Shown: positions 44,479 through 53,260 of the stretch, one piece after another
Layout of the letters: the number at the start of each line of letters is the position of its first letter
Numbering within the stretch: position 1 is the stretch's first letter
Assembly (NCBI GenBank): GCA_900551895.1
Contig: URXX01000003.1
Location: forward strand, 62,001-126,000
Direction of reading: 5' to 3'
DNA from: an uncultured Lachnospiraceae bacterium
Lineage (GTDB): Bacteria > Bacillota > Clostridia > Lachnospirales > Lachnospiraceae
Length of the DNA: 64,000 nucleotides
Made by a program: the position numbers and the translations under genes
Notes under the pieces: model-generated
Seen by the model: only the letters and a program-made list of their open reading frames with translations
What the model was told of the DNA's origin: nothing
Database searches by the model: none

Positions 44479-46587
44479 CTATAATTTTAATTTGGCAAAT
44501 GCGTCTGCAAATGCTGTGTTGACCGGTTCTTCTTTCTGCTGTTTCAAATAGCGCTGTACGTCTTTTTTGCTGACTCCCGCTCCCTCTTTTTCTCTTCTCG
44601 CTTTAAACGCAGACAGTTTCTCCTTATGTCCGCATACACATACGAACTGCTCCTCGTCACCTTTTTTAATAATTTCCATTTTCTTGTGACAATTCGGACA
44701 TCTTGCATTGGAAAGTCTTGCTATCACTTCTTTATGTCCGCATTCTCTGTCCTGGCAGACAAGCATTCTCGCATTTTTCCCATTTACTGCCAACATAGGT
44801 TTATTACATTTCGGACATTTTTTTGTTGTCACATTATCATGTCGGAATTTTCCCTCCCCGTGCTTGATTTCCTCTATAATATCTTCCGTATACGTTTCAA
44901 TCTCCGTTATAAATGTTTCTTTCGCCAATTTTCCTTCTGAGATACGGGAAAGTTTTCTCTCCCAGTCCGCAGTCAATTCCGGTTTCTTTAAATCTTCCGG
45001 AACAAGCGACAATAATTGTTTTCCCTTCGTAGTAAGATAAATTTCTTTTCCTTTTAATTCCATAAGAAATGTATTGAAAAGTTTATCGATAATATCCGCC
45101 CTTGTGGCTACCGTTCCAAGACCGCCTTTTTCCATGGACGCTAAAAGTGCTGCCTCTGTAAATCTTGCTGGCGGTTTTGTCTTTCCTTCCGTAATCGATA
45201 CTCTTTCAACTGCAAATCCTTTTCCGTTATCAATTTGCGGTAAAGGCTGCTCTGCTAAATCTTCTTCTCTTTCTTCCTCATATTCATATACTTCTTTCCA
45301 GCCAACTTGCTGAATCGTCTTTCCCTTTGCCGCAAAATTTTCTTTTCCGATTTTTCCTTTTAATGTTGTCTGTTCATAAACGAATGGCGGATAAAGCACA
45401 CTTAAAAATCTTCTTACAACTAAATCGTAAATTTTTCGTTCCTCGCTCGTCATATGTTCCAACTGTACATACTGTTCTGTCGGAATAATCGCATGATGGT
45501 CGCTCACTTTTTTGTCATCCACAAAAGATTTATTCGTCTGAATCGGTTTCATCAAAAGACTTCCCGCAAGTTTTTTGTATGAGCCGACACCACAGGCACG
45601 AAGTCTATCTTTAATCGTATCCACAATATCCGTTCCGATATATTTTGAATCTGTTCGTGGATAGGTCAATACTTTATGGTTTTCATAAAGTCTTTGCATA
45701 ATGTTCAAAGTTTGTTTTGCGGAAAATCCAAACCGTTTATTCGCATCTCTTTGTAATTCTGTCAAATCATATAAGCCCGGTGCATATGATTTCTTAGAAG
45801 ATTTTTCTATCTTTTCCACTTCAAGACATCCGCTTTTTGCCGCATTTTCCAATTCCTCTATTCTTTCCTTAGAAAATGTACGGTAACTTCCCGATTTTGT
45901 ATCCTGCCACGTCCATTTGATTTTTCCTGCCTGAACTGTCAATCCATAATACGGCTGCGGTTTAAATGTTTGAATTTCTTCTTCTCTCTTGGCAATCATC
46001 GCAAGCGTCGGTGTCTGTACACGCCCACACGAAAGCTGCGCATTATATTTACAAGTCAGCGCACGGGTGGCATTAATCCCCACAAGCCAATCGGCTTCCG
46101 CACGGGAAACTGCCGCCATATATAAATCGTTATATTTTCTTCCATCCGAAAGATGTGCAAATCCGTCCCGAATTGCCTTATCTGTTACAGAAGAAATCCA
46201 TAGACGTTGAATTGGCTTATGGCAGTTTGCTTTCGCCAAAATCCATCTTGCAACAAGTTCCCCTTCTCTCCCCGCATCTGTTGCAATAATAATCTTATCC
46301 ACATCTTTTCTAAACAACTGCGATTTCACTGCATTATACTGCTTTGCCGTTTTTTTAATAACAACTAATTCCATTTTCTTTGGCATCATCGGAAGAACAT
46401 CCAATTTCCACTCTTTAAACTTCTTATCGTATCCTTCCGGATCTGCAAGGGTTACTAAATGTCCCAACGCCCATGTTACAATATATTTTTCGCCTTCAAT
46501 TGCGCCCGAAATATTCTTTTTACAGTGCAATACTCTCGCAATATCTCTCGCCACTGACGGCTTTTCTGCAATAACTAATGATTTCAT
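44479..46587 (-). CDS. topB: DNA topoisomerase III, type IA, in the retron operon
   Basis: A 702-residue type IA topoisomerase that cuts one strand to decatenate or relax DNA. The TOPRIM domain has VIAEKPSVA and TDAGREGE, and the active tyrosine is in LTYPRTDS. Two C-terminal zinc ribbons follow (CPKCNKPM..CQDRECGH; CPNCHKKM..CVCGHK). Its ribosome site overlaps the stop codon of the retron reverse transcriptase, five bases upstream, so it is translated from the same mRNA. Length and motifs match ordinary Firmicutes TopB, so it may be a housekeeping gene captured by the retron rather than a dedicated effector. Confidence 0.93.
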   Translation of the reverse strand: MKSLVIAEKPSVARDIARVLHCKKNISGAIEGEKYIVTWALGHLVTLADPEGYDKKFKEWKLDVLPMMPKKMELVVIKKTAKQYNAVKSQLFRKDVDKIIIATDAGREGELVARWILAKANCHKPIQRLWISSVTDKAIRDGFAHLSDGRKYNDLYMAAVSRAEADWLVGINATRALTCKYNAQLSCGRVQTPTLAMIAKREEEIQTFKPQPYYGLTVQAGKIKWTWQDTKSGSYRTFSKERIEELENAAKSGCLEVEKIEKSSKKSYAPGLYDLTELQRDANKRFGFSAKQTLNIMQRLYENHKVLTYPRTDSKYIGTDIVDTIKDRLRACGVGSYKKLAGSLLMKPIQTNKSFVDDKKVSDHHAIIPTEQYVQLEHMTSEERKIYDLVVRRFLSVLYPPFVYEQTTLKGKIGKENFAAKGKTIQQVGWKEVYEYEEEREEDLAEQPLPQIDNGKGFAVERVSITEGKTKPPARFTEAALLASMEKGGLGTVATRADIIDKLFNTFLMELKGKEIYLTTKGKQLLSLVPEDLKKPELTADWERKLSRISEGKLAKETFITEIETYTEDIIEEIKHGEGKFRHDNVTTKKCPKCNKPMLAVNGKNARMLVCQDRECGHKEVIARLSNARCPNCHKKMEIIKKGDEEQFVCVCGHKEKLSAFKARREKEGAGVSKKDVQRYLKQQKEEPVNTAFADAFAKLKL

Positions 46588-46592
46588 TTTTC

Positions 46593-47549
46593 TTATCCTC
46601 TATTTTTTAACATTTCTTTTATTTTCTTTCTCGCTTCTTGAAAATATGGTTGTTCCGGATTAATTTGCAATACATAATTTATTTTTCCGAGCAACTCTTT
46701 CAAATAAGTAGTTTCCTCTTTTTCGCAAATCCTTTTTCGATATAAATGTTCCGCCACTCCATATTTTTCACAATAGTATATTTCTTGTCTAAGTTGACTT
46801 TTATATTCTTTTGAAACATTTGGTTTTTCATTAACTACAATTCCCGTAACCGTCTGCCTTTGATACGGTTTCAGCACCTTTGTTTTCTTCTCGTTTAAGG
46901 AAAATCCCATTTTCTCCAAGAAACTTCTGACTTTATTTTTCACTTCTTTTACATCGAATTTTCCCGAAAATGTCAAATCATCACTGTATCTCGTATAACA
47001 AATCTTTCTTGCCTCACACCATTTTCCCATGTATTCATCAAAAGAATACATCACCAGATTAGAAATTATCGGCGAAGTGGACGCTCCTTGCGGAAGATAA
47101 TCGTTATAACAACAAAGATGTGCCAGCATTGTGCGAATGGCAGGCGGAAAATATTTTTCCAGAAATGCTTTTTGGTAAACCATAAGATATGTAATATTCT
47201 CAAAAAAATCTTCTATATCTAGTTTCAAAATAATCTCTGCGTGACTGTGCGGAAGAGCATTTTCTACTATCCCTGTACCTTTTACATAGGCTTTCGCATA
47301 AGATGATACCTTCCTCTCCGCCAAAACATTCTGCAAAATATTTTTCTGTATTCTTCCGAGAAGTGCATCGGGAACGAGAAGTTTTCGCCTTCCCCCTTTT
47401 TTCTTCGGAATATATTCTATATGATAATGTTCTTCTGCATGATTGCTGACAGTAAATAATGTCTGCAGTTCTTTTCCTTCTTTACATCGGATACCGTCCG
47501 TTAAATGAAAAGACCGGATTACCTCCTCATCTTTGCAATATTTCCACAT
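46593..47549 (-). CDS. retron-type reverse transcriptase
   Basis: A 318-residue RT. The catalytic motif is YTRYSDDLTFSG (YxDD), the template-grip motif PQGASTSP, and retron-specific NAxxH (NALPHSH) and VTG (VTGIVVNEK) motifs are both present; LKLDIEDFFENI is RT motif 3/A. The size is that of a single-domain retron RT, with no fused effector. The start follows AAGAAGGAT. The upstream 200 bases form a msr-msd RNA and the downstream gene is topB. It should copy msd into a branched RNA-DNA (msDNA). Confidence 0.93.
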   Translation of the reverse strand: MWKYCKDEEVIRSFHLTDGIRCKEGKELQTLFTVSNHAEEHYHIEYIPKKKGGRRKLLVPDALLGRIQKNILQNVLAERKVSSYAKAYVKGTGIVENALPHSHAEIILKLDIEDFFENITYLMVYQKAFLEKYFPPAIRTMLAHLCCYNDYLPQGASTSPIISNLVMYSFDEYMGKWCEARKICYTRYSDDLTFSGKFDVKEVKNKVRSFLEKMGFSLNEKKTKVLKPYQRQTVTGIVVNEKPNVSKEYKSQLRQEIYYCEKYGVAEHLYRKRICEKEETTYLKELLGKINYVLQINPEQPYFQEARKKIKEMLKNRG

Positions 47550-47573
47550 TTCATATCCTTCTTTCTATAAAAA

Positions 47574-47776
47574 AAGCAAAAACAATACAATATATCGATA
47601 CCGGAAGTGCGAAGATGTACCGAGGGTCGCAAAGTCGACCGATGCACACGGATGTGTGCAATAGTACTTCGCAGCATCTTCCCGTTTCATGTTTCTCTTT
47701 TCCATACCGGACAGCGACTCGCTCCCCTGCTGAAACGGATTTCATCCTTTCAGTTCTGCTATTGTTTCTGCTTAAT
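47574..47776 (-). ncRNA. retron msr-msd RNA
   Basis: The RNA starts with a1, AAGCAGAAACAATA (47760-47773), which pairs at 13 of 14 positions with a2, TATTGTTTTTGCTT (47574-47587). Just after a1 is UAGC with the candidate branching G. msr hairpins: CTGAAA-GGAT/ATCC-TTTCAG and AGCG/CGCT. The msd forms a long arm (GGAAG/CTTCC, then TGCGAAG/CTTCGCA) topped by two small hairpins (TGCACAC/GTGTGCA and GGTCG/CGACC). Start and end were set from these pairings and the promoter. Confidence 0.85.
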
Positions 47777-47779
47777 TTC

Positions 47780-48517
47780 CTAATTATATCTGATTTCCAT
47801 TAACATCAATGCGTGAGGCGGTGCTGTTACCCCTGCTGCCTTTCTGTTTTTCGCCTCCAAAATTTCTTTCACCTGCTCCGGCTGATAAAATCCTCTTCCC
47901 ACTCTAATAAGTGTTCCAACAATAATACGAACCATGTTATAAAGAAAACCATTCCCACTGATCCGAATGGTAATCTCATCACCATTTTTCAAAATATCTA
48001 ATTCTTTCACTGTGCGAACCGTACTATCCACATCTGTCTTAATATTACAAAAACTGGCAAAATCATGTTCACCCACCAGATATGCTGCCCCTTTTCGCAT
48101 CTTATCTATATCCAGTTCATATGAAACAAAATAATTTGTCAGTCGCTTTGTCGGAATCGGGATTCTCGTATTCACAATATGATACTCATATGTCTTCTCA
48201 CAATCGCAGTATCTAGGGTGAAAGTCCAATGCCACTTCCTCCGATTTTATCACTACAATATCTTCCGGTAAAATACGGTTCACAGCCATTGCTATCCTGT
48301 CCGCCGGAATCGTCGTTTCTGTATCAAACACCGCCACATTTCCCATAGCGTGTACGCCGGAGTCCGTTCGACTCGCCCCAATTACCACAATATTTTCACC
48401 GGTCAATTTACTTAAGGCTTTGTTTATTACTTCTTCTATTGTAATCCCATTTGGCTGAATCTGCCAACCACAATAATTCGTGCCGTCATAGGCAATCGTC
48501 AACTTCACTCTTTTCAT
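47780..48517 (-). CDS. truA: tRNA pseudouridine synthase A
   Basis: A 245-residue enzyme making pseudouridine at positions 38-40 of the tRNA anticodon arm. The catalytic aspartate is in SRTDSGVHAMGN; the N-terminal AYDGTNYCGWQIQ and the ISGNGFLYNMVR segment are typical. Downstream of ecfA1A2T as in many Firmicutes, but a REP-like palindrome now separates it from ecfT, and the retron begins seven bases past its stop. Confidence 0.95.
   Translation of the reverse strand: MKRVKLTIAYDGTNYCGWQIQPNGITIEEVINKALSKLTGENIVVIGASRTDSGVHAMGNVAVFDTETTIPADRIAMAVNRILPEDIVVIKSEEVALDFHPRYCDCEKTYEYHIVNTRIPIPTKRLTNYFVSYELDIDKMRKGAAYLVGEHDFASFCNIKTDVDSTVRTVKELDILKNGDEITIRISGNGFLYNMVRIIVGTLIRVGRGFYQPEQVKEILEAKNRKAAGVTAPPHALMLMEIRYN
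47783..47809 (-). promoter_or_regulatory. retron promoter
   Basis: A perfect TATAAT (47783-47788) overlaps the last codons of truA; the best -35 is TTGATG at a short 15-base spacing. The predicted start, near 47776, coincides with the start of a1. Confidence 0.6.
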
Positions 48518-48540
48518 GTTTTACCTCAATTCTTCAAAAA

Positions 48541-48601
48541 GGGACAGGGCATTTCTTAATTGGGGACGTAGTAAAACTCAATTTTACTACGTCCCCAATT
48601 A
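48541..48601. repeat. REP-like palindrome between ecfT and truA
   Basis: A perfect 19-bp inverted repeat (48558-48576 and 48582-48600) with a five-base loop, centred on GGGGACGTAGTAAAA, preceded by GGGACAGGGCATTTC. It resembles the palindromes mobilised by REP-associated (IS200-like) transposases in Clostridia. No transposase is in the window. Confidence 0.6.
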
Positions 48602-48602
48602 G

Positions 48603-49427
48603 TTAAAATATCCATACTCGAAAGGAGATATAGCGTCCCACCAAAACCATAACAACTATATATAGTATTGTTACTGCATAAGTAATATAATCTCTTTTTG
48701 CATATACCAGCGGCTTCATTTTTGTTCTTCCTTCTCCACCCTGATAACACCTTGCCTCCATTGCCATTGCCAAATCATTCGCCCTGCGAAATGCTGATAC
48801 AAACAGTGGCACGAGTATCGGAATCATGTTTTTTGCTTTCCGGATAATGTTTCCATTTTCCAAATCTGCTCCTCTTGCAATCTGTGCCTTCATAATTTTG
48901 TCTGTTTCTTCCAATAAAATAGGAATAAAACGGAGTGCTATAGACATCATCATAGCAATTTCATGTACCGGCACTTTGATTTTGTTAAATGGTTTCAGCA
49001 ACCGCTCAATTCCGTCCGTTAATTCATTTGGTGTTGTTGTCAGTGTCATCAATGATGAACCGACAATAAGATAAATAAGACGTATCGCCATATATACCGC
49101 TGTGCGAAGTCCTTCATCCGTAATTTTTAAAATCCAAAAAGATACAAGAACCTCTCCCTGATTTGTCAAAAACAGATTGAATAAAACCGTAATCATTAAT
49201 AAAATCACGATGGGTTTAAGACCTTTTGTAATAAATTTAAACGGTACTTTCGATAATTTTATTACCGTAAACAAAAATACCGTGCAAAGTACATATCCTA
49301 ACACACTTTTAAATAGGAAAAGTGAAATGAGGTAAAATAGCGTACACATGATTTTTACTCGTGGGTCGAGTCTATGTACAATGCTGTTCGTCGGATAATA
49401 TTGTCCTATTGTTATATCTCTAATCAT
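48603..49427 (-). CDS. ecfT: ECF transporter membrane subunit EcfT
   Basis: A 274-residue membrane protein joining the two ATPases to substrate-binding S components for vitamin or metal uptake. It has about six hydrophobic helices and the two coupling motifs AQIARGA and AMEARCYQGG that contact EcfA. Start overlaps the ecfA2 stop by four bases. No S component gene is adjacent, so this is the shared (group II) module. Confidence 0.94.
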   Translation of the reverse strand: MIRDITIGQYYPTNSIVHRLDPRVKIMCTLFYLISLFLFKSVLGYVLCTVFLFTVIKLSKVPFKFITKGLKPIVILLMITVLFNLFLTNQGEVLVSFWILKITDEGLRTAVYMAIRLIYLIVGSSLMTLTTTPNELTDGIERLLKPFNKIKVPVHEIAMMMSIALRFIPILLEETDKIMKAQIARGADLENGNIIRKAKNMIPILVPLFVSAFRRANDLAMAMEARCYQGGEGRTKMKPLVYAKRDYITYAVTILYIVVMVLVGRYISFRVWIF

Positions 49428-50266
49428 AATGCTCTCATTATCTCCTCTACCGCTTCCTCAATTGTCGTTACCTCTGTGCTTACCTCAAAACCTTTATCTT
49501 TTAACGCATTCATCACATAAGTGACCTGAGGCGCTGATAAGCCTATCTGTTCCAATTCTTTATAGTGGGAAAATACTTCTTTTGGTGTTCCGTCAAACAT
49601 TTTTTCACCTTTATTCATAACGATAAGCCTCTCCACATATTTTGCGATGTCTTCCATACTATGAGATACGAGAACTACCGTCATATCACCTTGGCGGTGT
49701 AATTGTGCAATCTGATCTAAAATCTCATCTCTTCCTTTTGGATCAAGTCCCGCGGTTGGTTCATCTAAAACAAGAACTTTTGGGTGCATCGCCAAAACAC
49801 CTGCGATTGCCACTCGTCTTTTCTGTCCTCCTGATAAATCAAACGGCGATTGCCCATAATATTTTTCCGGAAATCCTACCGCCTCCAATGCTTCTTTCGC
49901 CCGCTTTTCACACTCTTCCTTTGAAAGTCCCTGATTTTTCGGTCCAAAACAAACATCAGTCAACACATCCACTTCAAATAACTGATGTTCAGGATATTGG
50001 AAAACAAGTCCGACTTCATTTCTCAAATTTCGCATAGAATATCCCTCTGCATACACATCTTCACCGTTAAAATAAAATTTGCCGTCTGTTGCTTTGATTA
50101 AACCGTTTAAATGCTGAATCAGCGTGGATTTTCCTGAACCGGTATGTCCGATAATACCTACAAACTGCCCATGAGGGATTTCTAAGGAAACATCTTTTAA
50201 TGCGTGTTTGCGATATGCTGTTCCCTCTCCGTATATATAATTGATATGTTCTAATTTAATTGACAT
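49424..50266 (-). CDS. ecfA2: ECF transporter ATPase EcfA2
   Basis: A 280-residue ABC ATPase. Walker A GHTGSGKST, Q-loop QYPEHQLF, signature LSGGQKRR and Walker B VLVLDEPTAGLD are intact, with the C-terminal extension that contacts EcfT. It overlaps ecfA1 by 16 bases and ecfT by four. Confidence 0.95.
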   Translation of the reverse strand: MSIKLEHINYIYGEGTAYRKHALKDVSLEIPHGQFVGIIGHTGSGKSTLIQHLNGLIKATDGKFYFNGEDVYAEGYSMRNLRNEVGLVFQYPEHQLFEVDVLTDVCFGPKNQGLSKEECEKRAKEALEAVGFPEKYYGQSPFDLSGGQKRRVAIAGVLAMHPKVLVLDEPTAGLDPKGRDEILDQIAQLHRQGDMTVVLVSHSMEDIAKYVERLIVMNKGEKMFDGTPKEVFSHYKELEQIGLSAPQVTYVMNALKDKGFEVSTEVTTIEEAVEEIMRAL

Positions 50267-51102
50267 AATGCCTCCACCAACTCTTCTGTCTTAAGAATAT
50301 CTTTCGGAAGTTTTACTCCGTTTTTTCTTAATTCATGTGCCAACATAGTTACTTGAGGAACATCTAACCTATATTTTTTCAACTCGTCTACCTGTGAAAA
50401 TATTTCTCTTGGCGTCCCATTCATAACAATACGTCCTTGTTCCATAACAAACACTCTATCCGCCTCAATAACTTCTTCCATATAATGTGTAATGAGAATG
50501 ACAGTCACCTTTTCTCTTTTGCGAAGTTCCTCTACCGTGTGCAAAACTTCTTTTCTTCCGATTGGGTCAAGCATAGCTGTAGGTTCGTCCAACACAATGC
50601 ATTTCGGACACATGGCAATTACTCCTGCGATTGCCACACGTTGTTTTTGTCCGCCTGACAATTTATTCGGTGAATGATGACGATACTCTGTCATGCCGAC
50701 TGCGTGAAGACTTTTATCCACACGCTGCCATATCTCTTCTGTGGGAACTCCCAAATTTTCAGGTCCAAATCCCACATCTTCTTCCACAACTGTTCCGATA
50801 ATCTGATTATCCGGATTTTGAAATACCATTCCTGCCGATTGACGAATTTCCCAAAGTTTATCTAAATCCTTTGTATCCTTTCCGTCAACCCACATTGTCC
50901 CCTCTGTGGAGGTTAAAATGGCATTGATATGCTTCGCAAATGTAGATTTTCCCGAACCATTATGCCCTAAAATTGCAATAAATTGTCCCTCTTCTATATT
51001 TAAGTCCACACCGTCAACGGCACGATGCTTCCCCACAACATTTCCCATCTCATCTAATTTGTCATATTCATACACAAGATGTTCTGTTTTTATCATACTC
51101 AT
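50251..51102 (-). CDS. ecfA1: ECF transporter ATPase EcfA1
   Basis: A 283-residue ABC ATPase, first gene of the ecfA1-ecfA2-ecfT-truA set. Walker A GHNGSGKST, Q-loop QNPDNQIIG, signature LSGGQKQR and Walker B CIVLDEPTAMLD are present. Start chosen at the ATG at 51100-51102, seven bases after AAGAGG; a second ATG two codons on is possible. Confidence 0.95.
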   Translation of the reverse strand: MSMIKTEHLVYEYDKLDEMGNVVGKHRAVDGVDLNIEEGQFIAILGHNGSGKSTFAKHINAILTSTEGTMWVDGKDTKDLDKLWEIRQSAGMVFQNPDNQIIGTVVEEDVGFGPENLGVPTEEIWQRVDKSLHAVGMTEYRHHSPNKLSGGQKQRVAIAGVIAMCPKCIVLDEPTAMLDPIGRKEVLHTVEELRKREKVTVILITHYMEEVIEADRVFVMEQGRIVMNGTPREIFSQVDELKKYRLDVPQVTMLAHELRKNGVKLPKDILKTEELVEALCQLN

Positions 51103-51136
51103 ACACAAACCTCTTTTCGTCTTGTCACTGTGTGTT

Positions 51137-51165
51137 ATTGTACTTCATCTCACTTTAATTTGCAA
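51137..51165 (-). promoter_or_regulatory. promoter of the ecfA1A2T-truA operon
   Basis: Minus strand: TTGCAA, 17 bases, TACAAT, overlapping the end of the DMT transporter gene. Confidence 0.65.
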
Positions 51166-52087
51166 CAATCCGCTCTTTCCTTCGACCTTCTCGATTTACA
51201 ATGATAATTCCCGCACATACACACAACAATGCAATGATATTTTTTACGGAAAGAATTTCTTCCCCTAAGAAAATTCCCGATAACAACACACCGAAAACCG
51301 GAATACTAAATCCAAAAACCGCAACTTTGCCAACAGGATTATATTTCAACAATACTGTCCATAAACTGAATGCGACCGTAGAAAGCAACGCCATGTAAAA
51401 TAATAACAAAGTAGATTTCACCGTAAAACTTGTAATGTTTCCACCGGCAAATATGCCGATAAGAGTCAACATTGCCCCGCCAAACAGCAGTTGATATGCT
51501 GTTAATGTCATCGGCTTTTCTCTGTGTGAAATCAGTTTCAGTGTCACCGAACTTGTACCGTATGCAATAGAACAAAGCAAAACCATTCCCTCGCCTTGAA
51601 GAGAAAAACCGCTTCCCCACGCTCCCGGTGACAAATTAATAAAAATAACCCCTGCAAACCCTACAATACAACCAAACGCCTTTCGCCAAGTCATCTTCTC
51701 TGCCGGAATAAGCATCGCCGCAACGATAATAGCAACAAATCCATTTGATGCATTGATAACAGAACCTTTTGCGCCCGATGTATTTGCCATTCCTATATAA
51801 AAGAAAAGATATTGTATCGTTGTCTGCAGCATTCCCTGTGCAAATACATAAGGAACAGATGATTTCTTCAAACAGACAAAACGTTTCTCATATACACACG
51901 CCAGCAAAAGCGTTAAAACACCTGCTAAAAAGAACCTGTAGCCCGCAAATAAAATCTGACTTCCCACCGTTTTAATTTCAAATAACTCATATCCTATCTT
52001 TACCGCCGGAAACGCACTTCCCCAAAGTGCGCAGCAGATAAGCGCCAAAATCGCAACGACACTTGTCTTTCTCATTGTTTTTTCCAT
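51155..52087 (-). CDS. DMT-superfamily (EamA) transporter
   Basis: A 310-residue membrane protein with ten predicted helices in two EamA repeats (the first around residues 10-145, the second around 155-295). ALWGSAFPAVKIGYE is the typical first-repeat start. Such transporters export or import amino acids, nucleosides or related metabolites; the substrate is not predictable. Start set at the ATG after GGAGTGTGAGAAA. No operon partner upstream. Confidence 0.87.
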   Translation of the reverse strand: MEKTMRKTSVVAILALICCALWGSAFPAVKIGYELFEIKTVGSQILFAGYRFFLAGVLTLLLACVYEKRFVCLKKSSVPYVFAQGMLQTTIQYLFFYIGMANTSGAKGSVINASNGFVAIIVAAMLIPAEKMTWRKAFGCIVGFAGVIFINLSPGAWGSGFSLQGEGMVLLCSIAYGTSSVTLKLISHREKPMTLTAYQLLFGGAMLTLIGIFAGGNITSFTVKSTLLLFYMALLSTVAFSLWTVLLKYNPVGKVAVFGFSIPVFGVLLSGIFLGEEILSVKNIIALLCVCAGIIIVNREGRRKERIVAN

Positions 52088-52158
52088 TTTCTCACACTCC
52101 ATTTTTTCATTTCTCTATTGTAACGAAGTTTCTCCCATTCGTAAAGTAAAACCGTACA

Positions 52159-52187
52159 TTGACAAAATATTTCTCCCACATTACAAT
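52159..52187 (+). promoter_or_regulatory. promoter of the cyclophilin gene
   Basis: TTGACA, 17 bases, TACAAT, about 40 bases before the ATG. Confidence 0.75.
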
Positions 52188-52228
52188 AGGATATAACATT
52201 ATTTTTTCAGAAGAAAGGAAGTAATCAA

Positions 52229-52747
52229 ATGGCAAATCCAATCGTAACATTTGAAATGGAGAACGGAGATATAATTAAAGCAGAATTATATCCTGAAATT
52301 GCTCCAAATACAGTAAATAACTTTGTATCTCTTGTAAATTCCGGATATTATGACGGATTAATTTTCCACCGTGTTATTCGTGGCTTTATGATTCAGGGCG
52401 GTTGTCCTGACGGAACAGGAATGGGTGGTCCTGGATACACAATTAAGGGAGAATTTAATCAGAACGGATTTACAAATCATTTAAAACATGAACCGGGCGT
52501 ACTTTCTATGGCTCGTGCAATGCACCCTGATTCTGCAGGTTCACAATTCTTTATCATGCACGAAACTTCTCCTCACTTAGACGGCTCTTACGCAGCATTC
52601 GGTAAAGTGACAGAAGGAATAGATATTGTAAATAAAATTGCGGAAACAGCAACAGATTACAATGACAGACCATTAGAAACACAGCGAATGAAAACAGTAA
52701 CTGTAGAAACATTTGGAGAAAATTATCCTGAACCGAATAAAATGTAA
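52229..52747 (+). CDS. peptidyl-prolyl cis-trans isomerase, cyclophilin type
   Basis: A 172-residue cytoplasmic cyclophilin that speeds proline isomerisation in folding proteins. The active-site motif FHRVIRGFMIQGG and GSQFFIMHETSPHLDG with AFGKVTEGIDIV are intact. No signal peptide. Single gene with its own promoter and terminator. Confidence 0.95.
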   Translation: MANPIVTFEMENGDIIKAELYPEIAPNTVNNFVSLVNSGYYDGLIFHRVIRGFMIQGGCPDGTGMGGPGYTIKGEFNQNGFTNHLKHEPGVLSMARAMHPDSAGSQFFIMHETSPHLDGSYAAFGKVTEGIDIVNKIAETATDYNDRPLETQRMKTVTVETFGENYPEPNKM

Positions 52748-52750
52748 TAT

Positions 52751-52776
52751 AAGGCGGCAAGTGTGCCGCCTTTTTT
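52751..52776 (+). terminator. terminator of the cyclophilin gene
   Basis: A 9-bp stem AAGGCGGCA/TGCCGCCTT with AGTG loop and T-run. It covers the upstream ATG of the next frame (52763), so that ATG is not a real start. Confidence 0.85.
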
Positions 52777-52810
52777 AGAAATTGGAGATACTATACTTAT
52801 TTACTTAGAA

Positions 52811-53260
52811 ATGCTTGAAACACCGGAGGAAAAACTAAAATTTGAACAGTTATATTTCCTCTACAGAGATAAAATGTATGCTGTCGCCTTTAAGATTCTA
52901 CATAATGAAAATGATGCAGAGGACATTGTTACTATTGTAAAGAACAAATCATTTACACTTTATCAGAAGAAAAAACACCATGAAACCTCCTCCTATGAGG
53001 ACTGGACTGAGGTGGAAATGAACTTTACACCGGAAGAGGTAACGGAGAAACAAAAAGTCGCAGAAATTCTTGCAGAATTAATTTGCAGTTTACCCTTTCC
53101 TTATAAGGAAGTTTTATACTTGCAATACTACAATGCACTTTCCGGTGAGGAAATCGCTAAATTTATCGATAAAACACCTGCCCACGTTCGCAAAATCTCC
53201 CAGCGGGCAAAGGCAATGTTGAAAGAGGAATTATTAAAAAGGGGGATTCAAAGTGAATGA
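52811..53260 (+). CDS. ECF-like sigma factor with internal deletion, probably defective
   Basis: 149 residues from the ATG at 52811. Region 2.1-2.2 is clear (KFEQLYFLYRDKMYAVAFKILHNENDAED), as is sigma region 4 (LPFPYKEVLYLQYYNALSGEEIAKFIDKTPAHVRKISQRAKAML). Between them the text jumps from NDAED directly to IVTIVKNKSF, where relatives have roughly 25-30 more residues covering region 2.3-2.4, which melts and reads the -10 element. The N-terminus is also doubtful: GGAGAT is followed by ATA rather than ATG at 52790. Overlaps the next gene's start. Confidence 0.65.
   Translation: MLETPEEKLKFEQLYFLYRDKMYAVAFKILHNENDAEDIVTIVKNKSFTLYQKKKHHETSSYEDWTEVEMNFTPEEVTEKQKVAEILAELICSLPFPYKEVLYLQYYNALSGEEIAKFIDKTPAHVRKISQRAKAMLKEELLKRGIQSE

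Noticed and set aside
47459..47803. Plus-strand frame of 114 codons
   Set aside because: Antisense to the retron RNA and RT start; no ribosome site or protein-like composition.
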